Shown: positions 17,043-25,679, counted from the first letter of the stretch. The stretch: 64,000 nucleotides of DNA from Bacteroidota bacterium (GCA_023457935.1 JAEXBA010000008.1:1-64000); one strand, 5' to 3'. Numbers and translations are program-made. Notes: generated from the letters alone by a model not told the origin.

Positions 17043-17627
17043 TCATTTATAAAAACTGCTTCCGTCCAGATATTCAAAAACCTCGGGAGGAAGCATCGGG
17101 CGTACATTTTTTCCTTCCTTTATCATATTACGGATTTCCGTTGCAGAAAGCTCGATTACCGGCGCTTTGATCAGTGATATATTTTCATGCTGAAGATATT
17201 CCGAATCTTTCTTTTCACCGTCAAAAATTCTTGGATAAACGATAATATGATGATTTTTAATCAAAGTTTCGGCATTTTTCCATTTTCCCAGACTTTTCAG
17301 GTTGTCTTCACCCATAATCAGCGAAAAGGAAACATCCGGATATTTTTCGTGCAGATAAGTGAGCGTATCAATGGTATAACTTGGCTTAGGAAGCGAGAAT
17401 TCCACATTGGATGCCCGCATTCTCGGATAATTCTTCACCGCCAGCTGAACCATATCAAGCCTGTTGTTATCTTTCAGCAAAGATTTTTTGTCTTTAAACG
17501 GATTCTGCGGACTTACAACAAACCAGAGTTCATGCATGTCTGTGTTTTCCAGAATGTAATTGGCCAGAATAACGTGCCCGATATGAATTGGGTTAAAAGA
17601 ACCGAAAAAGAGGCCTGTTTTTTTCAA
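17043..17627 (-). CDS. nadD: Nicotinate-nucleotide adenylyltransferase
   Basis: It makes deamido-NAD from nicotinate mononucleotide and ATP in NAD synthesis. The 194-residue length is normal. The nucleotidyltransferase signature GSFNPIHIGH is at residues 9-18, FVVSPQNPFK follows, then SYTIDTLTYLHEKYP, LIMGEDNLKSLGKWKN and the second motif ISATEIR-like LSATEIRNMIKEGK. These are the NadD hallmarks. The DUF3817 gene follows closely. Confidence 0.95.
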   Translation of the reverse strand: MKKTGLFFGSFNPIHIGHVILANYILENTDMHELWFVVSPQNPFKDKKSLLKDNNRLDMVQLAVKNYPRMRASNVEFSLPKPSYTIDTLTYLHEKYPDVSFSLIMGEDNLKSLGKWKNAETLIKNHHIIVYPRIFDGEKKDSEYLQHENISLIKAPVIELSATEIRNMIKEGKNVRPMLPPEVFEYLDGSSFYK

Positions 17628-17740
17628 GAGTAGGAATCAGGATTTAGGAGTTAGGGTTTAGTTACGTTACTTGTGATTAAGGTGTTGATCATTTTTGAGA
17701 TTTCCAATATTTGATAATCAGGATTCTGGTGATTAAAATC
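17628..17740. repeat. Degenerate microrepeat spacer between nadD and recJ
   Basis: The 113-base spacer is made of short related words such as GAATCAGGATTTAGGAG, TTAGGGTTTAG and AATCAGGATTC, and is bounded by GAGTAGGA and TCCTACTC as inverted ends. It looks like remnants of low-complexity intergenic repeats and has no coding signal. Confidence 0.5.
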
Positions 17741-19453
17741 CTACTCAAGAAACTTCACATCACGGATACTCAGATAATGCGTAACATTTCCTTTCCAGTG
17801 ATTTTCCTCCAGCGTAAAGGCAATATCGAATCTTTTGTTACGGAAATCCTCAGCAAATTCACCCAGCTTAAAGCCGACACATTCGATATTTCTTCCGGTA
17901 GATTCCTGACGGATGTAGAATTTGATATGGTTGCCGTCTTTTCCCATCGTCTTTACATATCCGGAAACTTTCTGGTTTTTCAGCACCAGCACCGGCTTCA
18001 TGTTGTGAGGCCCGAAAGGCGCCAGTTTTCTGTGGAAATTGATGAACTCACGGTTGAGGTCATCCAGATCAATTTCAGTATCAATGGTAATTGAAGGTTC
18101 TTTCTGGTGATCCTGAATGTTTTCAGAGACGATTCGCTCAAATTTTTCACGGAAAGCATCAAACTTGTCTTTTTCCATGGAAAGTCCGGCCGCTGCCTGA
18201 TGACCGCCAAATTTCAGGAAATACTCCGAACACCGGTCCAGCGCATCATGAACATCGTAATCCGATACCGATCTTGCCGAAGCCACCATTTCGCCGTTAT
18301 TCCCGTCGGTAAAAACCAAGGTGGGCTTGTAATACGTTTCAGTTAAGCGTGAGGCAACAATTCCGATTACACCTTTGTTCCACTGCGGATCGTAAACGAT
18401 TGTCGTGAAATTCTTTTCCTGTTTCGTTTCAACAATCTGAGTTAAGGCAGACTGTGTGGAATTCATATCCAGTTCACGGCGTTCATCGTTGAGGTTCATG
18501 ATATTATCGACAATCTGATGAGCGTGTTTCAGGTTGTCCGAAACCATGAGTTCCACCGAAGCTTTTCCGTGCGAAATTCTTCCCGCTGCGTTAATCTTTG
18601 GTGCAATTTCAAAAACGATGTTTGAAATGTCAAAATTCGCCAGTTTATCTTCGGGAATCAAAAGACGGATTCCCAGTTTTCTTGTTTTTCTGAGGGTTTT
18701 GAGGCCCATTTTTGCCAACTGACGGTTTTCACCGGTCATGGAAACGATATCTGCTGCAATTGAAATCGCCAGAAGGTCTGTAAGTTCAAAAAGTTCTGCT
18801 TCCGGAATTTTGTAGATGGTGTTGAGACCCTGACAAAGCTTAAAGCCGACTCCACATCCGGAAAGTTCCTTGAAAGGGTAGCGGCAGTCGCTTCTCTTCG
18901 GATCAAGAACCGCAAAAGCTTTTGGAATTTCTTCTCCGGGAAGGTGATGGTCGCAAATGATGAAATCAATCCCAAGTGAATTGGCATAGTCAACCTTGTC
19001 AAGCGCTTTAATACCGCAATCGAGCGCCACAATCAGCGAAAAACCGTTTTCTTTGGCGAAATCAATTCCTTCAGTTGAAATTCCGTACCCTTCAGAATTC
19101 CGGTCTGGAATATAAAAATCCAGATATTTTTTTTCTACAATTTTAGAAAGGTAAAGGTACATCAGCGCAACGGCGGTTGTTCCGTCTACATCATAATCTC
19201 CGTACACCAGTATTTTTTCGCCGTTTTCAATGGCTGTAGCAATCCGCTCAACGGCTTTCTGCATATCGGCCATGAGGAACGGACTGTGGATATCTTCAAT
19301 TTTTGGCTTGAAAAATTCGCGGGCTTTTTCGTAGTTGTCGATGCCGCGAAGCACCAGAAGTTTGGTTTCAAATGTACCAAAACCGAGCGACATGCTTAAA
19401 CCGTCAACAATCTGTTCATCGGGTTCCGGCTTGTAAATCCATTTTAAACTCAT
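17741..19453 (-). CDS. recJ: Single-stranded-DNA-specific exonuclease RecJ
   Basis: A 5'-3' single-strand exonuclease of the DHH phosphoesterase family, used in recombination and mismatch repair. The metal-binding motifs are in place: DYDVDGTTA, DCGIKALD, ICDHHLPGE, DPKRSDCRYPFKELSGCGVGFK, and the DHHA1 part with GGHQAAAGLSM. The OB-fold C-terminus follows. The 570 residues fit the family. The start at 19453 (MSLKWIYKP) is chosen because the upstream in-frame extension contains the promoter area; a TATTTTTG box lies just before it. Confidence 0.95.
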   Translation of the reverse strand: MSLKWIYKPEPDEQIVDGLSMSLGFGTFETKLLVLRGIDNYEKAREFFKPKIEDIHSPFLMADMQKAVERIATAIENGEKILVYGDYDVDGTTAVALMYLYLSKIVEKKYLDFYIPDRNSEGYGISTEGIDFAKENGFSLIVALDCGIKALDKVDYANSLGIDFIICDHHLPGEEIPKAFAVLDPKRSDCRYPFKELSGCGVGFKLCQGLNTIYKIPEAELFELTDLLAISIAADIVSMTGENRQLAKMGLKTLRKTRKLGIRLLIPEDKLANFDISNIVFEIAPKINAAGRISHGKASVELMVSDNLKHAHQIVDNIMNLNDERRELDMNSTQSALTQIVETKQEKNFTTIVYDPQWNKGVIGIVASRLTETYYKPTLVFTDGNNGEMVASARSVSDYDVHDALDRCSEYFLKFGGHQAAAGLSMEKDKFDAFREKFERIVSENIQDHQKEPSITIDTEIDLDDLNREFINFHRKLAPFGPHNMKPVLVLKNQKVSGYVKTMGKDGNHIKFYIRQESTGRNIECVGFKLGEFAEDFRNKRFDIAFTLEENHWKGNVTHYLSIRDVKFLE

Positions 19454-19460
19454 AATGTTA

Positions 19461-19514
19461 CAAAAATACGGAAAATAAATTTTAGACTTCCGTTCCAAAA
19501 TTTGTTTAATTTTG
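19461..19514. promoter_or_regulatory. Divergent -7 boxes between recJ and a lipoprotein gene
   Basis: On the minus strand TATTTTTG (plus 19461-19468) lies seven bases before the recJ ATG. On the plus strand TAATTTTG (19507-19514) lies 13 bases before the ATG at 19528. Both match TAnnTTTG; neither has a clear -33 element. Confidence 0.45.
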
Positions 19515-19527
19515 AAAAAAAGGACTT

Positions 19528-19896
19528 ATGAAAAGAATTATTTTACTGGCTTTTGCCCTGTCTTTGGTTTCCTGCCAGGAACTTATGGATGAGCACTGGC
19601 GCGATAAGGCGGAAGAAAATTATGTAAATCCTTTTCAGGGAAGTTACAGCGGAAGTTTCAGCGGAAACCTGAACGGCTCACTGGTTTTGAATGTATCCAA
19701 ATCAGGCAATACGAACATAAAGAAAACATATGCCGGTGTAACGGAAAATTTCAGCGCATTTGTGACGCATGACGGCGCTTTTCAGGAAGGAATGGGTTCC
19801 CAGCAAGATTTTAAGCTTTACGGAAATCTTCAGACCAAATCAGGAACATGGAAACAGGGTTCTTTAACCGGAACCTGGTCGGTAACAAAACAATAA
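19528..19896 (+). CDS. Small lipoprotein of unknown function
   Basis: A 122-residue protein I do not recognise. The signal ends in the lipobox LVSC with Cys16. After a short charged linker the rest looks like one small beta domain: FQGSYSGSFSGNLNGSL, then strands alternating with Gly and Ser, and an end LTGTWSVTKQ. It resembles many short flavobacterial lipoproteins of unknown role. It is divergent from recJ and ends in a strong terminator. Confidence 0.75.
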   Translation: MKRIILLAFALSLVSCQELMDEHWRDKAEENYVNPFQGSYSGSFSGNLNGSLVLNVSKSGNTNIKKTYAGVTENFSAFVTHDGAFQEGMGSQQDFKLYGNLQTKSGTWKQGSLTGTWSVTKQ

Positions 19897-19926
19897 AAAA
19901 TCCACTCAAATGAGTGGATTTTTTTA
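19896..19926 (+). terminator. Terminator after the lipoprotein gene
   Basis: AAAAATCCACTCA and TGAGTGGATTTTT pair perfectly over 13 bases with a two-base loop and continue into T. The stem includes the last base of the stop codon. The A run on the other side lets it serve the convergent ABC-F gene too. Confidence 0.88.
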
Positions 19927-19945
19927 TCAATTGAGACTTCTGAGC

Positions 19946-21571
19946 TTATGAATACATCTGCTGCTGAAGTTCTTTAATTTTCTTGTCTTCAAGATATTCG
20001 TCGTACGTCATTTCTCTGTCGATTACGCCTTTTGGAGTAAGCTCAATGATACGGTTACACACGGTCTGAAGCATTTCGTGGTCATGTGAAGAAAGCAAAA
20101 TGTTTCCTTTGAAGTTTGAAAGTGAGTTGTTCAAAGTCGTGATACTTTCAAGGTCAAGGTGATTCGTTGGTTCGTCCAGAAGAAGAACATTGGCTTTCTG
20201 TAGCATCATTCGGCTGAACATACATCTCATTTTTTCACCTCCGGACAGTACGGTACACGATTTCAATGCCTCATCACCGGAAAAAAGCATTCTTCCCAGA
20301 AATCCGCGCATAAATTCCTCGTGTCTTTCCTCATCATTTTTGGTAAACTGACGCAGCCAGTCCACCAAGTTGAGGTTTTTATCCTGGAAAAATTCGGTAT
20401 TGTCAATCGGCATATAGGACTGGTTTGTGGTAACGCCCCAGTGAAATTCTCCTTTATCTGCTTTTGTGTTTCCTGAAATAATCTGGAAAAACTCAGAAAT
20501 GGCCAAAGAGTTTTTGGATAGTATTGCCACTTTATCGCCCTTCTTCAGTTTGAAATCAACATTCGAGAACAGAAGCTCGCCGTCTTTTGTTTTTTCAAGA
20601 TCTTTCACTTCAAGAATCTGATCGCCGGCTTCTCTTTCCATTTCAAAAATTATGGCAGGATATCTTCTGGAACTTGGCTTGATATCATCGATATTCAGCT
20701 TGTCGATCATTTTCTTTCTTGCAGTTGCCTGTTTCGCCTTTGCAACGTTAGATGAGAATCTTGCGATGAAGTCCTGAAGTTCTTTTTTCTTTTCCTCTGC
20801 CTTTTTATTGGCCTGCGCTCTCTGTCTTGTTGCCAACTGCGATGCCTGGTACCAGAATGAGTAATTACCGGTATAAAGATTCAGTTTAGCGTAATCAAGG
20901 TCGCCGATGTGCGTACATACAGCATCCAGGAAGTGACGGTCGTGAGAAACCACGATAACGGTGTTCTCATAATCCGCAAGAAAGTCTTCAAGCCATGAAA
21001 TTGTGTCAATATCCAGGTCGTTGGTAGGTTCGTCCAGAATCAGAACATCTGGATTTCCGAACAGTGCCTGCGCCAAAAGAACTTTTACTTTGTCCTTGTT
21101 TTCCAGTTCGCCCATCATCTGATAATGCATACTGTCTTTGATACCGACATTGGAAAGCATCGTCATTGCGTCCGATTCCGAATTCCATCCGCCCATTTCA
21201 TCGTATATTACACCTAATTCACCTGCTTTAATGCCGTCTTCATCCGAGAAATCTTCCTTGGCATACAGTGCGTCCATCTCTTCCTTGATTTCAAAGAGTT
21301 TTTTATTACCGCGTAAAACGGTTTCAAGAACAGTGAAATTGTCGTACGCAAAGTGATCCTGCTCTAAAACTGACATTCTTTTTCCTGGCTCAAGAGAAAC
21401 ATGTCCTGTAGTGGGTTCCTGCTTTCCGGTCAATATTTTTAGGAAAGTAGACTTCCCGGCACCGTTTGCGCCGATAATTCCGTAGCAGTTGCCCTTGGTA
21501 AACATGATGTTTACTTCGTCAAAAAGCACCCTCTTTCCGAACTGTAAAGATAAATTTGATACTGTTAACAT
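19946..21571 (-). CDS. ABC-F family ATPase, YbiT-like, with degenerate second P-loop
   Basis: ABC-F proteins bind ribosomes and act in translation rather than transport. The 541 residues align along their length with E. coli YbiT: GANGAGKST (first Walker A), LILDEPTNDLDIDTI (first Walker B), SHDRHFLDAVCTHIGDLDY, then the second half with LSGGEKMRC and LLLDEPTNHLDLESI. Two deviations stand out. The first ABC signature is MGELENKDK instead of LSGGE, as in YbiT where it is also degenerate. The second Walker A, where YbiT has GTNGVGKST, reads SKNSLAISE, so it has lost the P-loop glycines, Lys and Ser/Thr. It is monocistronic with a TATTTTTG box 20 bases upstream. Confidence 0.9.
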   Translation of the reverse strand: MLTVSNLSLQFGKRVLFDEVNIMFTKGNCYGIIGANGAGKSTFLKILTGKQEPTTGHVSLEPGKRMSVLEQDHFAYDNFTVLETVLRGNKKLFEIKEEMDALYAKEDFSDEDGIKAGELGVIYDEMGGWNSESDAMTMLSNVGIKDSMHYQMMGELENKDKVKVLLAQALFGNPDVLILDEPTNDLDIDTISWLEDFLADYENTVIVVSHDRHFLDAVCTHIGDLDYAKLNLYTGNYSFWYQASQLATRQRAQANKKAEEKKKELQDFIARFSSNVAKAKQATARKKMIDKLNIDDIKPSSRRYPAIIFEMEREAGDQILEVKDLEKTKDGELLFSNVDFKLKKGDKVAILSKNSLAISEFFQIISGNTKADKGEFHWGVTTNQSYMPIDNTEFFQDKNLNLVDWLRQFTKNDEERHEEFMRGFLGRMLFSGDEALKSCTVLSGGEKMRCMFSRMMLQKANVLLLDEPTNHLDLESITTLNNSLSNFKGNILLSSHDHEMLQTVCNRIIELTPKGVIDREMTYDEYLEDKKIKELQQQMYS

Positions 21572-21591
21572 ATAGTTTTGTAGATTTGCGG

Positions 21592-21599
21592 CAAAAATA
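21592..21599 (-). promoter_or_regulatory. -7 box for the ABC-F gene
   Basis: TATTTTTG on the minus strand, 20 bases before the ATG at 21571, the usual distance in this window. No convincing -33 element is seen. Confidence 0.5.
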
Positions 21600-21752
21600 C
21601 GAAAAGAATTTGGGTTTTTTAGTGCCGATGAAATGCTGATGGAGATTGAAATTCAAGTATTTTAGTTAAAATTATCCTAAAAATTTATAAACATTTTTTA
21701 GGAATTATATAATGGATCGGAGGCGCCAAACATTCAACTTTGCATTATTGAT

Positions 21753-22211
21753 ATGAAGATAGAGAAGACGGTCAGTATTTTAAACAAGCGTGCGAGGTTC
21801 GAGTTTGAGCTTTTGGAGGAATATGAGGCGGGAATAGTTCTTACAGGTACCGAAATCAAATCGCTTAGATCTTCGAAGGCGTCAATTACTGAAGCATTCT
21901 GTCAGTTTATAGAAGGCGAACTGTTTATCATTAATATGATGATTGATGAATATAAGCTGGGAACGTTTTATAATCATAAGACCAAGCGCGACCGCAAACT
22001 GCTTCTGCACGGCCGGGAACTGGATAAACTGGAAAGAAAACTGAAGGACGCAGGCAATACAATCGTGCCGCTCAAAATGTATATCAATGACAAAGGAAAA
22101 GCCAAGGTTCTGATAGCACTGGCAAGAGGTAAGAAACTCTTTGATAAAAGGGAAAGCATAAAAGATAGAGAAAATAAACGAAATCTCGACAGAATCCTGA
22201 AGAAGAGTTAA
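21753..22211 (+). CDS. smpB: SsrA-binding protein SmpB
   Basis: SmpB carries tmRNA to stalled ribosomes for trans-translation. The 152-residue protein has the family pattern: NKRARFEFELLEEYEAGIVLTGTEIKSLR near the N-terminus (here given in part), SITEAFCQFIEGELFI, KTKRDRKLLLH, and the basic tail RGKKLFDKRESIKDRENKR that contacts the decoding centre. No tmRNA gene is in the window. It is divergent from the ABC-F gene, with 180 bases between them. Confidence 0.97.
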   Translation: MKIEKTVSILNKRARFEFELLEEYEAGIVLTGTEIKSLRSSKASITEAFCQFIEGELFIINMMIDEYKLGTFYNHKTKRDRKLLLHGRELDKLERKLKDAGNTIVPLKMYINDKGKAKVLIALARGKKLFDKRESIKDRENKRNLDRILKKS

Positions 22212-22228
22212 AAAAATCTTAATAAATC

Positions 22229-22260
22229 TTTGTGTATAAAGAAAAATTATATTTATTTTG
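22229..22260 (+). promoter_or_regulatory. Probable promoter of the OmpA-like gene
   Basis: TTTG at 22229-22232 is followed after 20 bases by TTATTTTG (22253-22260), one mismatch from TAnnTTTG. It lies 29 bases before the ATG at 22290. Confidence 0.5.
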
Positions 22261-22289
22261 CATTATCAATTATTTAATCATTTAATTCT

Positions 22290-23702
22290 ATGAAAAATCT
22301 AAAATTAGGAATTTCAGCATTGGCACTTACTGTTGCCTCTACTGTTTTTGCTCAGACTACCAACAATCCATGGTTAATTGGAGTTGGTGCTCATGGAGTG
22401 AATCACATGGCTGTAGCTAATGGAAATTTTGGGAATAAGTTTGACAACTTTGAAAAACTTTTCTCAATCGGTAACTATTCCATTACGCCACCATTGTCAA
22501 AATTAACTGTTGCTAGAAACCTTGGTAAATTCTTGGTTCTTGACTGGCAGACTTCAGTTGGAAACGTGGACAACAAGAGATTTGGTATGGGTAAAGAATT
22601 CATGCTAATGACAGGTCTTGGTCTTCAGTTGAAAGCTAACGGTCTTTGGAATGAAGAGTCTTGGTTTGATCCATATTTGAGAGTAGGAGCGTCTTACCTG
22701 AGACATGACTATTCAGGAATGACTTTCCCTGCTTATGACCGTTCTAACGAAGTTATGCTTGCATATGATGAAGACGGTACAACTCAAGGTAAAGCAAACC
22801 ATTTTGCTATGCCTTTTGGTTTGGGATCTAACTTCTGGTTGACTAAAAACTTCGGTCTTGGTATCCAGGGAGATTATGTATCTACACCAGGAAACAAAGG
22901 ATCTAATGCAATGAACTTCTGGCAGGCATCTGCTTCCCTATTGTTCAGATTCGGTCAGAGAGACAGGGATAAAGACGGTATCCTAGATAAAGATGACCTT
23001 TGTCCAGATACACCAGGTCTACCTGAATTCCAGGGATGTCCTGATACAGATGGTGACGGTATTCCAGATAAAGACGATCAGTGTCCTACTGAAGCAGGAC
23101 CGGTTGAAAACAACGGATGTCCTTGGCCAGATACAGACGGTGACGGAATCGTTGATAAAGATGATGCTTGTCCTACAGTTGCAGGTCCGGCAGAAAACAA
23201 CGGATGTCCTTGGCCAGATACAGACGGTGACGGAATCCTTGACAAAGATGATGCTTGTCCTACAGTTCCAGGTCTAGCTCAGTACAACGGATGTCCTAAA
23301 CCACAGTCTGCTTACGCTGAAGAAGCTACAACAGCACTTTCTGATATCCTTTTCAACTTCGATAAGGCTACAATCAGACCAGAATCTAACCCTAAACTGG
23401 ATGCTGCTGCTGAAATCATCAAGTCTTCTAACGGTGGTACTTTCCTTCTAACAGGTCACACTGATAAGAAAGGTTCTGAATCTTACAACCTGAAACTTTC
23501 TCAGAAAAGAGCTGCTGCTGTAGTTCAAGCTCTGGAAGCTAGAGGAGTTAACAACAACCAACTGAAGTCTAAAGGTGTTGGTGAAGCTGAAGCTACAGTT
23601 GCTGAATCTGCTTCTAACGCTGAAAGACTGAAAGATAGAAAAGTAGTTGTTAGCGCTGTTGACGCTGCTGCTTGGGAAGCTATCAAGAAGAGAGATTACT
23701 AA
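22290..23702 (+). CDS. OmpA family outer membrane protein with thrombospondin type 3 repeats
   Basis: A 470-residue envelope protein. A signal peptide (to about residue 21, VFAQ) precedes an outer membrane beta-barrel of ~200 residues. Residues ~228-335 carry calcium-binding thrombospondin type 3 repeats of the form DTDGDGIxDKDDxCP, joined by AGPVENNGCPWP-like spacers. The C-terminus is an OmpA peptidoglycan-binding domain: ILFNFDKATIRPES, LTGHTDKKGSESYNLKLSQKRAAAV and the NAERLKDRKVVV end. Such proteins tether the outer membrane to the wall in Bacteroidota. The coding is enriched for optimal-looking codons compared with neighbours, and a strong terminator follows, so high expression is likely. 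Confidence 0.93.
   Translation: MKNLKLGISALALTVASTVFAQTTNNPWLIGVGAHGVNHMAVANGNFGNKFDNFEKLFSIGNYSITPPLSKLTVARNLGKFLVLDWQTSVGNVDNKRFGMGKEFMLMTGLGLQLKANGLWNEESWFDPYLRVGASYLRHDYSGMTFPAYDRSNEVMLAYDEDGTTQGKANHFAMPFGLGSNFWLTKNFGLGIQGDYVSTPGNKGSNAMNFWQASASLLFRFGQRDRDKDGILDKDDLCPDTPGLPEFQGCPDTDGDGIPDKDDQCPTEAGPVENNGCPWPDTDGDGIVDKDDACPTVAGPAENNGCPWPDTDGDGILDKDDACPTVPGLAQYNGCPKPQSAYAEEATTALSDILFNFDKATIRPESNPKLDAAAEIIKSSNGGTFLLTGHTDKKGSESYNLKLSQKRAAAVVQALEARGVNNNQLKSKGVGEAEATVAESASNAERLKDRKVVVSAVDAAAWEAIKKRDY
23106..23280 (+). repeat. 87-bp tandem repeat within the OmpA-like gene
   Basis: The 45-base stretch starting GAAAACAACGGATGTCC recurs identically at 23106 and 23193, a period of 87 bases (29 codons), and the flanking bases are nearly the same. 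It encodes the thrombospondin type 3 units and could change copy number by recombination. Confidence 0.85.
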
Positions 23703-23727
23703 GAAGTAATTCAATCTAAATAAAAAG

Positions 23728-23755
23728 ACACCCTCATTATTTGAGGGTGTTTTTT
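23728..23755 (+). terminator. Terminator after the OmpA-like gene
   Basis: ACACCCTCA (23728-23736) pairs with TGAGGGTGT (23742-23750), followed by TTTTT. The loop region also holds the TTTG of the downstream promoter. Confidence 0.9.
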
Positions 23756-23770
23756 GTTTTTGTATTTTTG
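23740..23770 (+). promoter_or_regulatory. Promoter of the YebC-family gene
   Basis: TTTG at 23740-23743 and TATTTTTG at 23763-23770 are 19 bases apart, a full match to the Bacteroidota consensus. The -33 element lies in the terminator hairpin of the OmpA-like gene. It overlaps the earlier in-frame start at 23754, so the ATG at 23793 is the likely start. Confidence 0.75.
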
Positions 23771-23792
23771 CACCACTCAATTTAAAAAAGTT

Positions 23793-24533
23793 ATGGGACG
23801 CGCATTCGAATACAGAAAAGCATCTAAGATGGCCCGTTGGGATAAGATGGCTAAAACATTCTCTAAGATCGGAAAGGATATCGCACTGGCGGTAAAAGCC
23901 GGAGGCCCGGATCCGGAAGCTAATCCTGCTTTACGCCGATGTATTCAGAATGCTAAAGGTGCCAATATGCCCAAGGATAATGTAGAAAGAGCAATCAAGA
24001 AAGCAAGCGGCGCAGACGCAGAAAACTACGAGGAAATTACCTACGAAGGTTACGGACAGGGTGGCGTTGCCTTTTTCGTGGAATGTACAACCAATAACCC
24101 AACCAGAACGGTAGCGAATGTGCGGGCTGTTTTCAATAAATTTGACGGTAACCTTGGAAAAAACGGTGAACTTGCATTTATCTTTGATAGAAAGGGGATT
24201 TTTACCCTCGACCGTTCAGCAATAAAAATGGATTGGGATGAGTTTGAAATGGAAATGATTGACGGCGGTGCAGAAGATATCGACAGCGATCAGGATGAAG
24301 TGATGATTACCACTGCTTTTGAAGATTTCGGCTCATTATCCCACAAGCTGGATGAACTTGGAATTGAAGCGAAAAGCGCGGAATTGCAAAGGATTCCGAA
24401 CAATACCAAAGAAGTTAGTGAGGAACAGTTTAAAGCGAACATGAAAATGCTGGACCGTTTTGAAGAAGATGATGATGTTCAGAACGTTTATCACAATATG
24501 GAAATTTCTGATGAACTGATGGAAAGTCTTTAA
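23793..24533 (+). CDS. YebC/PmpR (TACO1) family protein
   Basis: A 246-residue protein of the YebC family, long called transcriptional regulators and more recently linked to relief of ribosome stalling. Family motifs are FEYRKASKMARWDKMAKTFSKIGKDI near the start (in part), NAKGANMPKDNVERAIKKASG, YEGYGQGGVAFFVECTTNNPTRT, FDGNLGKNGELAFIFDRKG and VMITTAFEDFGSL. The start at 23793 (MGRAFEYRK) follows a complete promoter. A hairpin ends the gene. It stands alone between the OmpA-like gene and a convergent acetyltransferase. Confidence 0.93.
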   Translation: MGRAFEYRKASKMARWDKMAKTFSKIGKDIALAVKAGGPDPEANPALRRCIQNAKGANMPKDNVERAIKKASGADAENYEEITYEGYGQGGVAFFVECTTNNPTRTVANVRAVFNKFDGNLGKNGELAFIFDRKGIFTLDRSAIKMDWDEFEMEMIDGGAEDIDSDQDEVMITTAFEDFGSLSHKLDELGIEAKSAELQRIPNNTKEVSEEQFKANMKMLDRFEEDDDVQNVYHNMEISDELMESL

Positions 24534-24535
24534 AA

Positions 24536-24567
24536 GTAAACAACTCCGATAATCCGGAGCTGTTTTT
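24536..24567 (+). terminator. Terminator after the YebC-family gene
   Basis: AACAACTCCG and CGGAGCTGTT pair with one mismatch around a short loop (24539-24564), followed by TTTT. It partly overlaps the end of the convergent acetyltransferase gene. Confidence 0.65.
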
Positions 24568-24856
24568 ATCTGTGCAGCATAATGTCCTGCGTATCGGGAA
24601 GCCGCATCATAACGGCGCGTGCATACGAACAGTGCGGATAAATCTTCCAGTTGTTATCCCTCGCAAAACGGATACCTTCTTCAACAAGAAACTTACCCAT
24701 TCCGCGGCCCTCAAATTTTGCGTGAACCAGTACGAAAGAAATAATCATTTTGTTTTCTTCAGGAAAAATCGTGTAGGTGAGACGGCCAACTTCTTCTGTT
24801 TCGTTGTTTAAAGTTATTACTCCGCCATTTCCAGTCTTATTGTTTTCGAATCTCAT
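24566..24856 (-). CDS. Small GNAT-fold N-acetyltransferase (YjdJ-like)
   Basis: A 96-residue protein of the short GNAT group (Acetyltransf_CG/YjdJ type). The acetyl-CoA loop is FEGRGMGKFLVEEG, preceded by the strand MIISFVLVHAKF and followed by WKIYPHCSYARAVM, the family signature. The start at 24856 (MRFENNKTG) gives the family length; an upstream in-frame start would add nine residues. The substrate is unknown. It is convergent with the YebC-family gene. Confidence 0.85.
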   Translation of the reverse strand: MRFENNKTGNGGVITLNNETEEVGRLTYTIFPEENKMIISFVLVHAKFEGRGMGKFLVEEGIRFARDNNWKIYPHCSYARAVMMRLPDTQDIMLHR

Positions 24857-24932
24857 AATTTCTCTTTTCAGTAAAAATAGCAAAATAAAAAACTGCTTTT
24901 ATTACAGAATTCAGTTCAGTTTATTCATTTTT

Positions 24933-25679
24933 CTACTTTCCGGTGAAGAAATTATAGTCTTTGATGATTTTATCAACAAACTGTTTCTCAGTAAACTCAG
25001 TCGGTTCAATCTGCAAATTCAGGGTTTCTTTAATTTTCTCTGAAAGTTTCGACAACACCTGTCGGTCACCCAAAGCAACCGCTTTATGGTAGTTCTTCTT
25101 TATGATACGGACGTCATTGTCGTTGAGGCCAACAACCTGCGGAAAACGCGGAACATAGTCGCTTTGAAGGTTTTCCAGAATAGTGTGCGAAATGTTGACG
25201 GAGTTCTTCAGAGAAATCACGGCTGTTCCGGTAGCCAAATCTCCAAGCCGCTGATTATTCTTTGAAACAATCATGCTTACAACTCCAACGATGCCGGATG
25301 CCGCCCATATATCAACAATCCGCATAATCCACCGCATAAGATAATCACCGAAATTGGCCTGATATCCGTCTATTTTAACCACTTTAATCTTCATGATTTT
25401 CTTTCCGAAGGTTTGGCCTTCCATCAGGCTTTCCAGAACCAGAGTGTAAATATGAACCGGCAGAGTAAGCAAAGAAATAATCGCCCCGGCCGCCCAAGGA
25501 TCTAGCGATGATAGATAATCGTTAAGACCTAAAACCTTTGTAAAAACATACATCAGAAGAAGAAAAACGGCAATCTTAATCACCATATCAATAATAAATG
25601 CGACAATGCGCTCGCCGATACCAGCAAGTGTAAAACTGATGTTCACATTTTGTGATGTATTGATACCGATTTGAGACAT
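24933..25679 (-). CDS. RDD family membrane protein
   Basis: A 248-residue protein with three or four membrane helices. The family features are visible: GIGERIVAFIIDMVIKIAVFLLL (in part; R and D of the RDD motif), SLMEGQTFGKKIMKIKVV and LRWIMRIVD, then NNQRLGDLATGTAVI. The last ~70 residues are a soluble tail. RDD proteins are mostly uncharacterised; some are linked to transport. It is divergent from spoIIM with only 23 bases between the two starts, which ties it to the cluster running to 32022. Confidence 0.88.
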   Translation of the reverse strand: MSQIGINTSQNVNISFTLAGIGERIVAFIIDMVIKIAVFLLLMYVFTKVLGLNDYLSSLDPWAAGAIISLLTLPVHIYTLVLESLMEGQTFGKKIMKIKVVKIDGYQANFGDYLMRWIMRIVDIWAASGIVGVVSMIVSKNNQRLGDLATGTAVISLKNSVNISHTILENLQSDYVPRFPQVVGLNDNDVRIIKKNYHKAVALGDRQVLSKLSEKIKETLNLQIEPTEFTEKQFVDKIIKDYNFFTGK

